From the NCBI GenBank assembly GCA_964019695.1, contig CAXHUL010000255.1:124001-188000 (forward strand): DNA of 64,000 bases, written 5' to 3'. Positions 34,373-46,194 of the stretch are shown here, piece after piece. Within the stretch, counting starts at the first letter, position 1. Each line of letters opens with the position of its first letter. Under the pieces are notes generated by a model. It had not been told where the DNA came from. It was given only the letters and a program-made list of their open reading frames with translations, and ran no database searches. Source of the stretch: Loripinus fragilis. Its lineage: Eukaryota; Mollusca; Bivalvia; Lucinida; Lucinidae. The position numbers were made by a program, and so were the translations under genes.

Positions 34373-37300
34373 CTAGCCATAGAGCTAATTTAGGTTTCCA
34401 TGAGGCCCCTACATAGCAATTTTTCATGGATGCCAAATTGTTCATAAGGATCTACTAGATGTGAAACAATGCCGTTCTCCGAAAATGCATGGTTTCCACG
34501 GCAAACATAGCAGATTCGAGGATGGTGGTATGCCTACAAAATTACTAATATCTCAGTTGGTACTTATCCTAGACTACTGAACTTAGTAACACATTAATGC
34601 TTAGACATAGGCCTTTTATCCCTTTGTCGTATATGCAAATTAGATAATTTGCATATTCATAAATATTTATGAAAACATTAAAAAATGTGATATACGAATG
34701 ATGGCATTCCAAAACAATTAAAGATATCTTAGCTGATATTTATCAAATACTACTGAAATTGGTACCATATTAAAGCTAAAACAAATTCCTCCTATTCCAT
34801 GGCCAAATATACAAATCTTCTTATTTGCATAATTTGCGTATTCATGAGTATTAATAAATACAATAAAAATGAGGGACATTCATTCAAAACATAAATAAGC
34901 TGATTTCATACCAATATTATCATTGTTGCTTGTTTCATACCATCATTCCTACGATTTGACAAGTCCATTCATTCAGTGTTACTGTATAAATATTATCTAA
35001 TTTGCACATTAATGTAAAGACAGGAACACTTAAAATATTGGAAGATCCCTTAAACAACTTTAATTCCTGGTGAGGTAGCCAGTAATTAGGTCTAATTTTT
35101 ACTCCTATGGGCATTTTAAGTTATGCCCAATTGTTTGGTGTAACCCCTGAATGCGTAAAGCAGTTGTAATTAAAAACAAACAATTTTAGGTTAGTAAAAT
35201 AACTGATGGCAACCAATAAAATGATTTTCAAAATATTGGGTGTATCTACCAAGTCAATCATAATTCAGTTGCTACATACTAGACTACTAATTTTGTCACC
35301 AAAGTCAAGCATAGACACAGACCTTTTATTCCATGGTCATTTATGCAAACTATATTTTATGTATGCAAATTATATTTTATATAAATTGCATATTCATGGA
35401 TACTAATGAAAACAAAATAATTAGGAAAAAGATAGGAGTATACCGACAAAACTACCTATATTTCAGCTGCCGGTTGCCCTATACAACCAAACATGGTACC
35501 GAATTGATGCTATGATAAGACACTTTTAAATAATTTTAAAACTGATATGCAAGTAATAAAATTTACATATCCATGAATATTAGTGAAGACATTAGAAATC
35601 AGACGGAAATTTGAAAGGAGTCTACCAACAAAATTAACTTTACTGCAAGCTGCTAAACGTTTTATACTACCAAACTTTGTACCAGATTAATATCTTAGCA
35701 CTAAGAGATTTAAATTAATCTACATTTAGTAGATTAAGATAGAAACTGAGATACAAGTTGTATACTAGTAGGTACTCCCATTTATTTGAATTAGGATTGA
35801 ATGCAATCCTACAGTATGGGGGTATACCTACAAGATTGAATACAAAAAATGATACCAAATTAATACTTTGGCATACAGAGTTTATATGTTGGTTCGATAT
35901 GCAAATTTTCTAATTTGCAAATTCATGAATATTAATTAAACATTAGAATCGAGAGAAAAATAATGCAAAAATAGAGTGTGTACCTACAAAATGACATACA
36001 TATCTGCTGCTAACCTCTCAAGACTACCAAAACCAGTACTAAATGTATGTTCACGCGAGCACTTTTACCCATATATGGTCCAATATGCAAGCTATACTGA
36101 GGGAAAAGGTTAGTAATATACTTTGCGGATTCACAGTTTAGAAGAAATAGAACATTTATTTTCATAATATCGAAGATATATGTTGACAAACGTTTATGAG
36201 TACGATGGCATTAATCGTTTGACAATTACAAGAATGCAAAGCCTGATTTAAGCCCCCTTGCTTAAACAGCTTATCTGTCAATTGCGCGAATAGTTTTCTG
36301 CTGAAAGATTCATTTTCCTTCAAACGTTAAGAGTAAAAAGTAAAAAAGGGAAAGCGGTAAAAACTGAGTGTTCTGTTCGACGTTGTCAAACAATTTTCAG
36401 TTGAAAATCGTACTTTTTTCAAATTACCTCCCTTTCATTTAAACAGCGTTTAAAATTAAAATGCTCAGCAGATTAATCAATCACTATAAAATTAGAATTT
36501 TGTTTATTTTGACCTGGTAGTCATTAGATCATGTTAAAACAATTGACATATTTGCGTACCTGCTTATAAAAACGATCTATCGCTTAAAAGATCGCCTATG
36601 GGAAAACCCATTAAAACTAATTGCTAAACTTTTTCCCTCAGAATATAGTATTTGGGTATTTATGAATCTATGAATGAAAATATTAGAAATGGGAGGTAAA
36701 CATGCAAAAAATAAACGGGTGTATTCAAAAAGTAAATTATATTTTAGTTTGTAATTGATAGGGTTTTCCCTACATATTTCTTATATTTCAGTTCTTTATT
36801 GCCTTAGAGTACCACACTTGGTTCCTAATAATTGCTAAACTAAAACGATTTTATCTAATGATAAGATGCGCAATTTATCATAAACATGAGTATTAATGGA
36901 AACATTAAAGCTGAAAGAAAATTGTAGAATAATTAGTGGGGTGTACCAACAAAACTACTCGCATCTCAGCTGCCATTTATCAAGACTTCAAAACTTAATA
37001 TCTGATCCAAGCCTAGATAAGTTGTTTTTATCTTGATATTTGATAGGCAAATTATCTGATCTAAATATTTATACATATTAATGAAAACATCAGAAATGAG
37101 AGAAACATTGCAGCCAATAAGGGACATTAAGGGTGTATACCTACAAAATTACTATTATCTCAGCTGCTAATTGCCGAAGAGTACTAAACATTGCACCAAC
37201 ATAATGTTTAAAATAGAACAATTACCAAACAAGCTAATATGCAAATGATCTGATTTGTCTGCGGTTTGTGATTGTGGTATTTCCTGATCATACTCACTTA

Positions 37301-37800
37301 CTATTCTTGAAGATTCATGAATGTTACATGTAACATGATAAACTAGAGAAAGAAATCAGAAAAAATGGATTGGGATTGCCTACACAATATTTTTATATAT
37401 TTCGTTGCCCATTGCTTTAGAGTTCCAAAGTTGGTACCAAATAAATGCTTAGATAATCCTTTAAACCTAATGATAAGATATTGTAATTATTTAATTTTCT
37501 TATCAATGAGTAATAATGAAAACATTAGAGATGAGAGAAAATCGTAGAACAATTAATGGGAGAGGGTATTTTAACAAAACTACTTATATATTATAAACTT
37601 CAAACCTTAGTACCTGATCAAAGCCTAGTAAATGTTCTTTTACTCTATGCGTTGATATGCAAACTATCTAACTTAAATATGCATAAAGTTAATGAAAACT
37701 TATGACAAATATAAAAATCGAATTAAAAGTGATGGGAGTTTACCTACAGGTTAACTTATATCTGTGTTGTTAATTCTTTGTTTGTCTGATGGATGCTTGA
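34373..37800 (+). repeat. Degenerate ~200-bp satellite array, left arm of an inverted structure
   Basis: Units recur about every 200 bp with TATGCAAATTATCTAATTTG, CATATTCATGAATATTAATG, AAAACATTAGAAATGAGAG, TGTACCTACAAAATTACT and TATCTCAGCTGC. More than ten units are visible, with about 500 bp of unrelated sequence near 36130-36640. The first 150 bp (GAGCTAATTTAGGTTTCC...) match the inverted right arm at 44107. Confidence 0.85.
37254..37305 (+). mobile_element. Penelope-like 3' tail (family B), 52 bp
   Basis: TTTGTCTGCGGTTTGTGATT to CTCACTTACTATT sits within a satellite unit, replacing the expected continuation after ATGATCTGAT. It is a strongly 5'-truncated copy. Confidence 0.85.
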
Positions 37801-38217
37801 CGACGTCAATCATTAGCGCCAGACGGTATTAAATTAAACATGATTTGGATGAAAAAATGTAAACACTTGTAATAGGTAAAGTGAATGATGATGATGAGTT
37901 GCAAAATATAATAATAAACGAACTATATTATTGTCCAGTGATACTATACTGTCAGACATAAGTTAAGAATCACCTGACTGAAGTGTGGCATAACTTTTCT
38001 AATTTATAATTTATTTTTTCCTCATTTGGTCTCAAGACAAACTGATACCTCTACACTAAACATTTATCGATAAATTTATTTTTACATGTATCATGTTGTC
38101 TTATGGACCGGTTTTAACACACTACTATGCACGATTTTGAAACACCAGTTTGCTTCACATGCTTTATCTCGTTATGCACGGAACCAATGATAATGTTTTG
38201 ATGCGTGGTTGTACATT

Positions 38218-39259
38218 GATGAAGTGATGGCTAGAAGAAAACTTTCTGAAGCCCAAAAGTGGCAAATTGTGGGCATGAACAATGCCAGTCTTAGCACAGG
38301 GAATATTGCTGGAAAATTCAGGGTAAACCAGTCAATTATTGTGCGACTTCTTCAACGTTATTGGGCTGACGGAACTGTATCTGAACAGATGAACTTCGGA
38401 ATAGATATCTAAGGCGCCTGGCACGTGCAAACCCTACATTGACGGCACGCAGACTTCGAGACCAGTAGCCGGTGCATGGACCAATATCAGTTCGAACGGT
38501 AACAAGGACACTAAACAGAGGCGGCATAAAAGCGAGAAGACCCATAAAGCGACCACAGTTGACGCCCAGACATAAAGAGCTCGATTTGAATCGTTTCCTG
38601 ATCTTTGCACCCTTACTTACTTTGACTGGGCCTGTGATCACCTACACTGGAATATTCGGTCCTGGCGACGTGTGCATTGGTCTGACGAGTGTAAATTTGT
38701 TCTACGTCACGTTGACGGCAGAATGCGTGTTTGGCGTGAAGATGACACAGCGTACGAAGACTGGAACATTGTTGGTACGACAGCATTCGGTGGTGGATCA
38801 GTAACCGTCTGGGCTTGCTTTTCTTATGGCTGTAGACTGAATAGTTACGTTTCAGACGGAACGTTAACAGGCGTAAAATATAGAGATAACGTGATCATGG
38901 ACATCGTTGTTCCACATTTCGATAACCACCGACTAGTTGATAGACCCATCTTCATCGACGACAATGTCAGGCCTCACAGAGCAACAATAGTGCGGGACTA
39001 TCTGCAGCAGGAGGCGATTGACATGTTACCATGGCCGGCGTTAGCGCCCGACATGAACCCAATTGAACATGTATGGGACCAAGTAAGGCGTCAATTGGAC
39101 CAACGCTATCCACCTTGCCAGAATCTCAATGAATTGCGCGCTGCAATTGTGCAGGAATGGAATTTATTCGAACAAAACAAGCTACAACGCCTTGTTCAAG
39201 GAATGCGACGTCGAGTTAATGAACTTCACCGGAAACGCGGTAGTTATACAAGATATTAA
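38218..39259 (+). pseudogene. Tc1/mariner DD34E transposase, frameshifted
   Basis: It begins MARRKLSEAQKWQIVGM, an N-terminal paired-type HTH. A gap after ADGTVSEQMNFG removes part of the DNA-binding region. RRLARANPTLTARRLRDQ is followed by an in-frame TAG, then VHGPISVRTVTRTLNRGG. After a 36-bp foreign insert the catalytic half is intact from 38672: HWSDECKFVLRHVDGRMRVW (first D), FIDDNVRPHRA (second D) and LAPDMNPIEHVWDQ (E). There are 34 residues between the second D and the E. It ends at 39259. At least two frame changes, one stop and one deletion make it a pseudogene. Confidence 0.92.
38590..38625 (+). mobile_element. Minimal Penelope-like 3' tail (family A) inside the transposase
   Basis: AATCGTTTCCTGATCTTTGC then ACCCTTACTTACTTTG is the family A terminus. 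TTTGA occurs at both edges (38585-38589 and 38621-38625), consistent with a target duplication. Without it the transposase would read ARFDWA across the junction, apart from one further base change upstream. Confidence 0.8.
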
Positions 39260-39769
39260 CGTGTACGTTTCAAAACCCACACAGAATTGAACAGTCTTTA
39301 GTTTTGTAACGGTTCTGGGATACAATTTTCGTGAACGTCTAAAGACAGGCTCAGTAAAGTGAAACTCTTTTCATGCTGCAAAATTTGACTTAACGAGGCC
39401 TTTGGTTTGAAGGGCGCTATCTGGAGAAATACAATTTTTTTTCTATGGTATTTAGTCTGAATTATATTCAATATTCAATTAAATGGAATATCTACTTAAA
39501 ACGATTCGTTTTTATCAGATGTTCTTGTTTGGGCTACATAAAGTTAAACTTTCTAATACAATTTGGGGGATGCTTAACTTATGTCTGAGTGTATATATAT
39601 AGCACATTATAGGCTGATACAAATGTAAAACAAAACAAGATTTTATAAATATCGATTGAATTTTGTTAAAAATATTTATTTATTTTAAAAATGTCATAAT
39701 ACTAGCAATATGTATATCTTGAACAACTGTTTCATGTTTTAAACATGGAAGCAATTATTTCTTACTTGT

Positions 39770-42005
39770 GCAAAATTGCCACACTCCTAAAACTAAGCGA
39801 CGTACAGTCATCTAGTAGTAAGTATGAATGTGTGACCCTTATATGACCTAAATGGAGTCGAGCCAAAATTCTAGTGTTTCGAACAACTGATTGATATTCA
39901 CCAATAGTTGGTTTTATCTCAAGAATTGTATTTCTTATGTTTTTACTCCTTGAGGTTTACCATTCATCCAAGTACATTTATTGATAAGTGGTTTAAGATT
40001 AGAAAATGAAATCTTAAAAGGAGTTGGTTCTAATAAAAACGATGTTTTGCTTGCTGATCTACCATTTCATTCCCTTGGATGCCTATATGACTTGAAATCC
40101 AACAGAGAATAATTAATTTCTTTATTTGCTAAAAGCTCGTGATATTTTTTTCTAAAAGTTTAAGAATCTGTGGATTCCTTGAACTGGTATGGTTCATAGC
40201 TTTCAATACTGAAAGCGAGTCAGAAATTATAATAAATTTATTGTTAGTGTTACAAGTTCTTATGAAATCTAAAGCTAGATCAACTGCTTTTGCTTTATTA
40301 ATGAAATTTGATGAAGCCTCGGGTTTTCGTTACATATTGCTTTTGTTGTCTGATATAACAACACAACAAACTTTTTAGTCTTTCTTTGACCCATCAGTAT
40401 AATCTTGTTGGTAATTCTCATAAAGGCATTGCTGCTTTCTGAAATCATCTTTTAATATGTGTAGATTTGATTCAGATTTTTTTCCAGAGTGTAAATCGAA
40501 AAGTAAATCAGGTTGTTTCAATCATAAAAGCTGAAATATTTAGTTTAAAATGTTTTGCAATATTTTGATGTTTGATATTGGCAGAATTTAAGAGTGGTGA
40601 CACTCTGATGCCAAATGATATAATAGCTTTATGTTTCTGTTCATATAAATCAACAATTTTTTGTGGGAATGTAACTTCACGAGCAGGATTTTATGGGTTA
40701 GCAGCAAGTATGATAACATATTGCAAAGAACGTTTCTCTGTGTGTGAGTATAATGATGGTTCATCTGCTTCCATGTAAAGACTAGTAACAGGAGAAGTTC
40801 TAAAAGCTCATAACGCCAGCCTAAGTCCTTGATTATGTATAGATCAAACATTTAAAGATATGATTTTCTTGCAGAGCCATGTAAATAACAGCCTTAGTCT
40901 AATTTTGACAGGACTAGAGACCGAATAAAGATTGAGAAGTGTAGCTCGGTCTGCACCCCAAGACGTAAGGGTAACCACTTTTAAAAGGTTCAATGCTTTT
41001 AAATATTTAGCTTTAAGATATTTAATATGGGTATAAAACTGAGCTTTCCATCAAAAATAATGCCAATGAATTTAGATTCCTCAACAACTGGAATAGGTGA
41101 TTCATATAAATGTAAAACAGGATCATCATGTTGATTGTACCACTGAGAGAAATGTACACACTGTGTTTTTGATTTTGAAAATTTAAAGCCATTGTATGTT
41201 GCGCAACTTCTGATCTTGTTCAAACTTTGCTGTAGATGACGTTCAATTGTCCCCGTGCTTTTTGAACGATAACAAATACAGAACAGAAATCATCAACGTA
41301 TAATGAGCAATCAGTAAGATTACCTAAGCATTTCACACTATCATTTATTTTGATGTTAAAAGAGTTATAGACAGAACATCCCCATAAGGTACACCTTGCT
41401 CCTGGTCATAATGGTAAAACAGAGAGCATCCAACTCGGACTTGCATGGTGCGGTCTTCAAGGACGTTTTCAATGAATATAGGAAGTTTAACTGTTAATCA
41501 TAGTTTGTGGATATCTTTTAAAATGCCATATCCCCATGTGGTATCATAAGCTTTTTTCCAAATCAATAAACACAGCAGCTGCATGTTCCTTTTTAATAAT
41601 GACATCCCGTATGAAAGTTTCCAAACTAACTAAATTATCCGTTGTACTGCGTCAGATCCGAAAGCAGACTGGAACCGCTATAATATGATTATTAGATTCT
41701 AAAAACCAAGTATGTCTTTAATTAATTAATCTTTAAAGTGTTTAATAACATAGACACCTTGTCAAATCTATAGGTTCCACATGATATTTATTGGGGTTTG
41801 GAATATGAATTATTGTTGGATATCGCCAATCTTTTGGAAATTTACCAGTAGTCTTAATGTAATTAAATATACTCAATAGGGTTTCAAGAGAATTCTCTGG
41901 AAGATGTTTAAACATTTGATACTGGATCTAATCATGACCTGTGATTGCTAATTATCTTATACCATAAAATGTATTTTTTTACATCGATGTGTCTTGCTCT
42001 ACATC
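39770..42005 (-). pseudogene. Jockey-type LINE, RT and RNase H, broken
   Basis: The minus strand from 42005 reads, with frameshifts: IQYQMFKHLPENSLETLL; KFPKDWRYPTIIHIPNP; AVFIDLEKAYDTTWGYGIL (RT motif A); QVRVGCSLF and QEQGVPYGDVLS (motif B); SLYVDDF (motif C, with V in place of A in YADD); ATYNGFKFSKSKTQCVHFS; PVVEESKFIGIIFDGKLSF. An RNase H domain follows (AVDLALDFIRTC, IIISDSLSVLKAMNHTSS, CWISSHIGIQGNEMVDQQAK) and a C-terminus ILARLHLGHIRVTHSYLL near 39780. The endonuclease is absent, so the copy is 5'-truncated or cut by the neighbouring insertion. Confidence 0.88.
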
Positions 42006-42028
42006 AGAATTAAGGGTGGTGTTGGTAC

Positions 42029-42290
42029 AGTGAAACTAGTTTAAGCCCTCCAGTAATTTTCTTACTGACCTTTCAAAGGCACTGCTTCTTTTGTGGATCT
42101 CTTTTGCTTCTGTGTTTGTCCCTGCCATACTGCCATGCCTATTTTGCAGCCTTGTACTCATCTGTTGAAAAAGGGCTGCCTCTTGGCTCTCTTGTATATG
42201 ATGTTTCCTTGTGTTTTGTCACTTTCCCATATGGTATCCTGGGTCATGTGTTGTACTTTATTGTATCGATTCCTGATCTTTACATTCTTC
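42029..42290 (+). mobile_element. Penelope-like 3' tail (family A)
   Basis: From AGTTTAAGCCCTCCAGTAA through GCACTGCTTCTTTTGTGG to GTATCGATTCCTGATCTT. It abuts the LINE fragment on its left. Open frames here are repeat-derived. Confidence 0.85.
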
Positions 42291-42304
42291 CTTTTTTTAT
42301 CTTA

Positions 42305-44107
42305 GCATTCATCTGGTACCATGTTTGATAGTATAAAATACTTCTGAGCTGAGATATAGCAAATTTTGATTTCTTTTTTTTTTCTATTTATATTCCGTTG
42401 TATTTCTAATGCCTTCGTTTATATGCATCAATATGCAAATTTGATTACCTGAATTTCGGTTAATTTCTTAAAATTGTGATGTCATAGAGTATTTTTGATA
42501 TTAAGTTAAATTGCCTTGGGCAATTCGCAGCTGAAATATAGGTTATGTTTTAGGTCTATCCTCTTTATCGTTCTCTTATAGTTTTGATGTTTGCATAAAC
42601 ATTCATGAATATGCAAATTATAGAGAAAAATGACCATGGGATAAAAGGTCTTTGTCTATTTTTTCTTTTGTGCCAAATTTAAACGTCTAAATATGTAGCA
42701 ACTGATATATTATTGAGTTGAGGTGCACCCCAAACTTTGAGAATCGCATGATTGGTGGCCATGGAAAGCATGCTTTTTGGCATAGCCCAAACATATGTAT
42801 GTTTTAATGACAAAATGTTTTGCGCATTTATGGGGGTCAAACCAAAAAAACGGATATGAATCATAAACGCTATAGGAGTGCAAAGTAAATCTAATTACCG
42901 AACCGCTTCTCTGTGTGTATAGTTTTTTTTATATAATTTTCCGTTTTTTAAGTGTTCATGTATGTTCATGAAAATGCAAATGAGATTATAATTATAATTA
43001 TATAGGGCCATGGGATGAATGTGATTGTAAAATCATAACATTGATGATATAAACTAGGCAACAACGATAATATTTTGATGAAAGTATGCATATGTTTTGA
43101 ATGATTTTCCTTAATTTTTAACGTTTTTCTTAATATTCATGAATACGCAAATTATGCTAATAAGATCATCGCATATTTGACTATAAACGAATAGGCATAT
43201 ATCTTAACTCTAATTTGATGCCAGTTTCAGTAGTCTGTGGTAAATAGCAGCTGAGATATCATTGATAATTTAGGTATACCCCAATACGTGAATAACATTT
43301 TTATTGTATTCATACATGTTTATAATTATGCAAATTAGATAATTTGCAAAAGTGACAAAGGTGCAAAAGGCCTATGTCTATATTTCAATTTGGTACTATG
43401 TTTAGTAGTCTAGGATAAATGAGTAATGTTGTAGGCATACCACTACCATTCGAATCCGCTATGGGTCGCCATTGGAACCATGCATTTTCATATATTCCAA
43501 ACAGGTAACTGTTTGTGGGCGTCCTTGCTTGACATCTACAGGGTGGGTAGTCACGTGGTTTTTGCTTGGAAACTCTGTACGGATTTTCGAATACACTGTA
43601 CGGACATTCTGATCGAATGTAGGTAGATTTCTCTATGTTTTCTCATCTATACCCAGAAAGTTATACACCATTTTCCAGCCCGCATTTTCCCCTATCAAAC
43701 GCTACCAGGATAGCATCTTTAAGCTTCTTACTTTGAGTACTAACTCAGTCACAAATGTTGTCCGTACAGCTTATTACCAAATTCAGGCCCGATCTTCGCC
43801 GCTAAAAATTTTGTGACAGAGTCTGTACCCAAAGTAAGAAGCTTTATGAGAATATCCTGGCATCGTTAGATTGGGAAAAATGGGGGCTGGAAAATGGTGT
43901 ATAACTTTCTGTGTAAAGATGAAAAAAAACACGCAGAAATATCTACTTACTTTTGCTTAAAACATTGGTGTGGAAAGAAGTCCGCCATTTTTCCGTACAG
44001 TGTACCCTAACAGAAACCACGTGACTACCCACCCTGATCTAGGGGTCCTAATAAATAATTTGGCTCCCATGAAAAATTATCCTGTGTGGCTGCACAGTAA
44101 CCTAAAT
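42305..44107 (-). repeat. Satellite array, right arm of an inverted structure
   Basis: On the minus strand it has the same ~200-bp units as 34373-37800 and the same outer boundary block (GAGCTAATTTAGGTTAC, then AATTTTTCATGGGAGCCAAA). It is interrupted by a foldback MITE at 43539-44036. The two arms enclose about 4.5 kb holding the Tc1, LINE and Penelope-like tail. Confidence 0.85.
43539..44036. mobile_element. 498-bp foldback MITE
   Basis: The outer ends CAGGGTGGGTAGTCACGTGG and the mirrored CCACGTGACTACCCACCCTG are perfect. Further inward, AAAGTTATACACCATTTTCC and CCAGGATA are mirrored too, so each arm is about 235 bp. ATCTA flanks both sides (43534-43538, 44037-44041). The homologous position in the left satellite arm (near 34450) is uninterrupted, which confirms the boundaries. 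Confidence 0.93.
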
Positions 44108-44236
44108 TAGCTCCCGGGATAGCCCAATTTGTTTTAAAGTTTATAAATATCTATGCTTATCTAATCTATACTGACCTACAGGGTCATACAGCATGAAAAC
44201 CATCTCAAACTCCAGAACCTGATAATTTGACACTTT

Positions 44237-44303
44237 TTATATCACGATTTTTACTTTCTGAACAGGCGCAAAAATGTAAGGTGGCCACTTATAACTTCTG
44301 TTT
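44237..44303 (+). mobile_element. End fragment of the CACTGAACC TIR element
   Basis: TTTTTACTTTCTGAACAGG, GCGCAAAAATGTAAGGTGGCC and ACTTATAACTTCTG match the right end of the element at 24883-25936. The left end was not found, and the terminal bases differ. Confidence 0.7.
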
Positions 44304-44642
44304 ATTTAATTCGGGTCAAAATCGTTGTTAGAGTAAATTTTTTGTACAAGATTAACTTCTGACAATTCTTCACTGTATTGGTTATAATTTCCCATTTTAG
44401 TATCAAACCTTCCTCTTGAAGGCAGTTGCTCGAAGGGGTGAAAATGTAAGTACTGTAAATTCGGATTTTTTTTTTTGCGAATAGCGTTGAAAGACATATT
44501 TGCGATGTTTGACATCCGCGCTTAGGTCATGCTTTACCTATATCAGTAAACGGCAGGGCGATTTGGCCAGTTCGCTAGGATTTTGTATATGCGAAGTTTC
44601 GCGAAATAAAACCCTCACAACAATTTCCGAATTTACAGTAAA

Positions 44643-44800
44643 AAATAGTAAGTGAGTATGATCAGGAAATACCACAATTACAAACCGCAGACAACCCTGT
44701 GGCACCGCGAGGAAGAGTCGCTCAACCATCACGAGACACCAGGAAGACAATCTAAGCAAAGCATTGCCAACCAGCTCTCTCTTTCCCATCAAGTAAGACC
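44643..44800 (-). mobile_element. Penelope-like 3' tail (family B)
   Basis: On the minus strand: GATGGGAAAGAGAGAGCTGG, CCTGGTGTCTCGTGATGG, GCGGTGCCACAGGGTTG, ending CTGATCATACTCACTTAC. It is closely similar to the copies at 26564 and 9949. Confidence 0.85.
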
Positions 44801-44868
44801 AAAATGGGACGATAATATCATACTTGATCTGGTATAGAGGGGTCTATAACACCACTCATTAGATGATG

Positions 44869-44931
44869 ATTATTATTATCATTATTATTATTATTATTAT
44901 TATTTCTTATCATTATTATTATTTCAAACCA
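44869..44931. repeat. (ATT)n microsatellite
   Basis: ATTATTATC and ATT units run for about 60 bp with few interruptions. Confidence 0.95.
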
Positions 44932-44939
44932 GACTAAGG

Positions 44940-45556
44940 TCCAGAGGGTAGATGAGTGTTCTGTGAAATGTATATTATCTAACTCGTATCGTACTCAGAC
45001 ATTAATTCATTTACCTTGTTTGGAGTGCTTTGGGTCATTTTAAAGTTGAAATCTCTTGTATTTATTATATCGACAGCGTCTGTGCTACAGGCTCTGTCAA
45101 TGCTTTCCTTTGAGAGATCAAATAGTCTAAAAAAGTAAGAAAGGTGACAAAGATCAGGAATCGATACAATCAAGTATCTCACCTGACCAAGGATACCATA
45201 TGGGAAAGTGACAAAAACATAATTAAACATCACAAACGAGAGCCAAGAGGTCAGCCCGTTCCCATCAGGTGACCACGAGGCAGCAATGAACTGACGCGAA
45301 AGCATGACAAACACAAAATATAAATAACACAAATAATCAACAAAAGAAGTACCGCCTTGGAACGGTCAGTAAAAATATTTTACTGGAGGGCTTTAATCGG
45401 TTTCGTGGTTTGTAAAATCCGCCAAAGAGTGTTTGCTTACGCTTGATTTGTAGCTCCACCCAAACGGTTTCTACCCAGCGAACTTCTAAATCGAGGCGGC
45501 GTTTGCATAAAATAGTGTCCCTAGCATACATAACAACACCTCCGCCTATGCAATCG
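44940..45556 (-). pseudogene. LINE endonuclease (APE-type) fragment split by a Penelope-like tail
   Basis: The minus strand from 45556 reads DCIGGGVVMYARDT, RRLDLEVRWVETVWVELQ and TLFGGFYKP. A foreign insert occupies 45405-45131. The host then resumes FDLSKESIDRACSTDAVDII, TRDFNFKMTQSTPNKVNELM and FTEHSSTLW. This is the second half of an apurinic-like endonuclease domain: the GG-FY-P strand, the [G]DFN motif (here RDFN) and the TEHSS motif. There is no downstream RT. It may be the missing 5' part of the LINE family seen at 39770-42005, or a related family. Confidence 0.8.
45131..45405 (-). mobile_element. Penelope-like 3' tail (family A) inside the LINE
   Basis: It starts on the minus strand near 45405 with GATTAAAGCCCTCCAGTAA and ends near 45131 with TATCGATTCCTGATCTTTG then TCACCTTTCTTACTTT. 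It separates the two halves of the endonuclease domain. No clear target duplication was found. Confidence 0.85.
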
Positions 45557-45599
45557 ACCCTATATGTTCAAATTTTCATTTTGTATAGTTTCAATTATT

Positions 45600-45900
45600 G
45601 TGACCTTTGCACCTTAAATCATTGAAAATTCTAAAGTAAGTCAAACGGTTTAGGAGATGCACTTAAAATAAATTATTTGAATTTTGACCTTGACTTTACT
45701 GTCAATGTCACACAAAAAGTTGACCGGTATCCTCAACATCATGTGACCTACTGTATGCATCTGCAAAGTTTGAAAGTGCTACTTAAATGGTTTAGAAGAA
45801 ATACATGAAAACTAGCGGACGGACACACGGACGGCAGACGTCTCAGATTTGGTACGAAATAAATATAACCTGTTTTACTTAAGCCAAACAAAACGGGTAT
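45600..45900 (+). repeat. Mollusc repeat with GGACGGACAC end, ungrouped
   Basis: It contains TTGACCTTGACTTTACTG and CTAGCGGACGGACACACGG, then a short inverted pair CCTGTTTT...AAAACGGG (45868-45898). This resembles the 3' part of the Helentron-like repeats but lacks the TGAGCC hairpin. Confidence 0.45.
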
Positions 45901-46194
45901 AAAAAGCAAAAGCTGTTGAAACATGTAAAATACCATATTTAAGACCATTGGTCTGTCTGTATTCCTTATAAAGAAATATTTCACTACTAGCATATACTCG
46001 ACAGTTCAAACAGCTATTAATATTTCAAATGTGACTTTTTAAAAAGCCTTGTTGATCAACAACAGTTTATCACAGCGACGAGAGCGTTTACTTAACACGT
46101 CCCAGCAGATTAGCAAAATGATAAAACACTTGATCCTAATATTTGACATTATCATCTGAAAAGAGGTCTTTCTACCATTGGTATTAAGAGCTTC

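Larger units (their letters stand above)
37947..39593 (+). mobile_element. Tc1-like DNA transposon, decayed
   Basis: The inverted ends read TACTGTCAGACATAAGTTAA (37947) and, on the minus strand from 39593, TACACTCAGACATAAGTTAA; both continue with G.ATC. TA borders both sides. About 1.65 kb with a single transposase gene, the usual Tc1 layout. The gene is broken, so the copy is inactive. Confidence 0.9.

Noticed and set aside
34373..37800. Regularly spaced units considered as a CRISPR-like array
   Set aside because: The units are ~200 bp, degenerate throughout, with no short constant repeat and variable spacer pattern, in a eukaryotic genome.
38336..38641. 101-codon minus-strand frame
   Set aside because: It is antisense to the Tc1 transposase pseudogene.
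42093..42328. Cysteine- and leucine-rich frames resembling a small secreted protein
   Set aside because: The whole stretch is a plus-strand Penelope-like tail, seen in nine other places.
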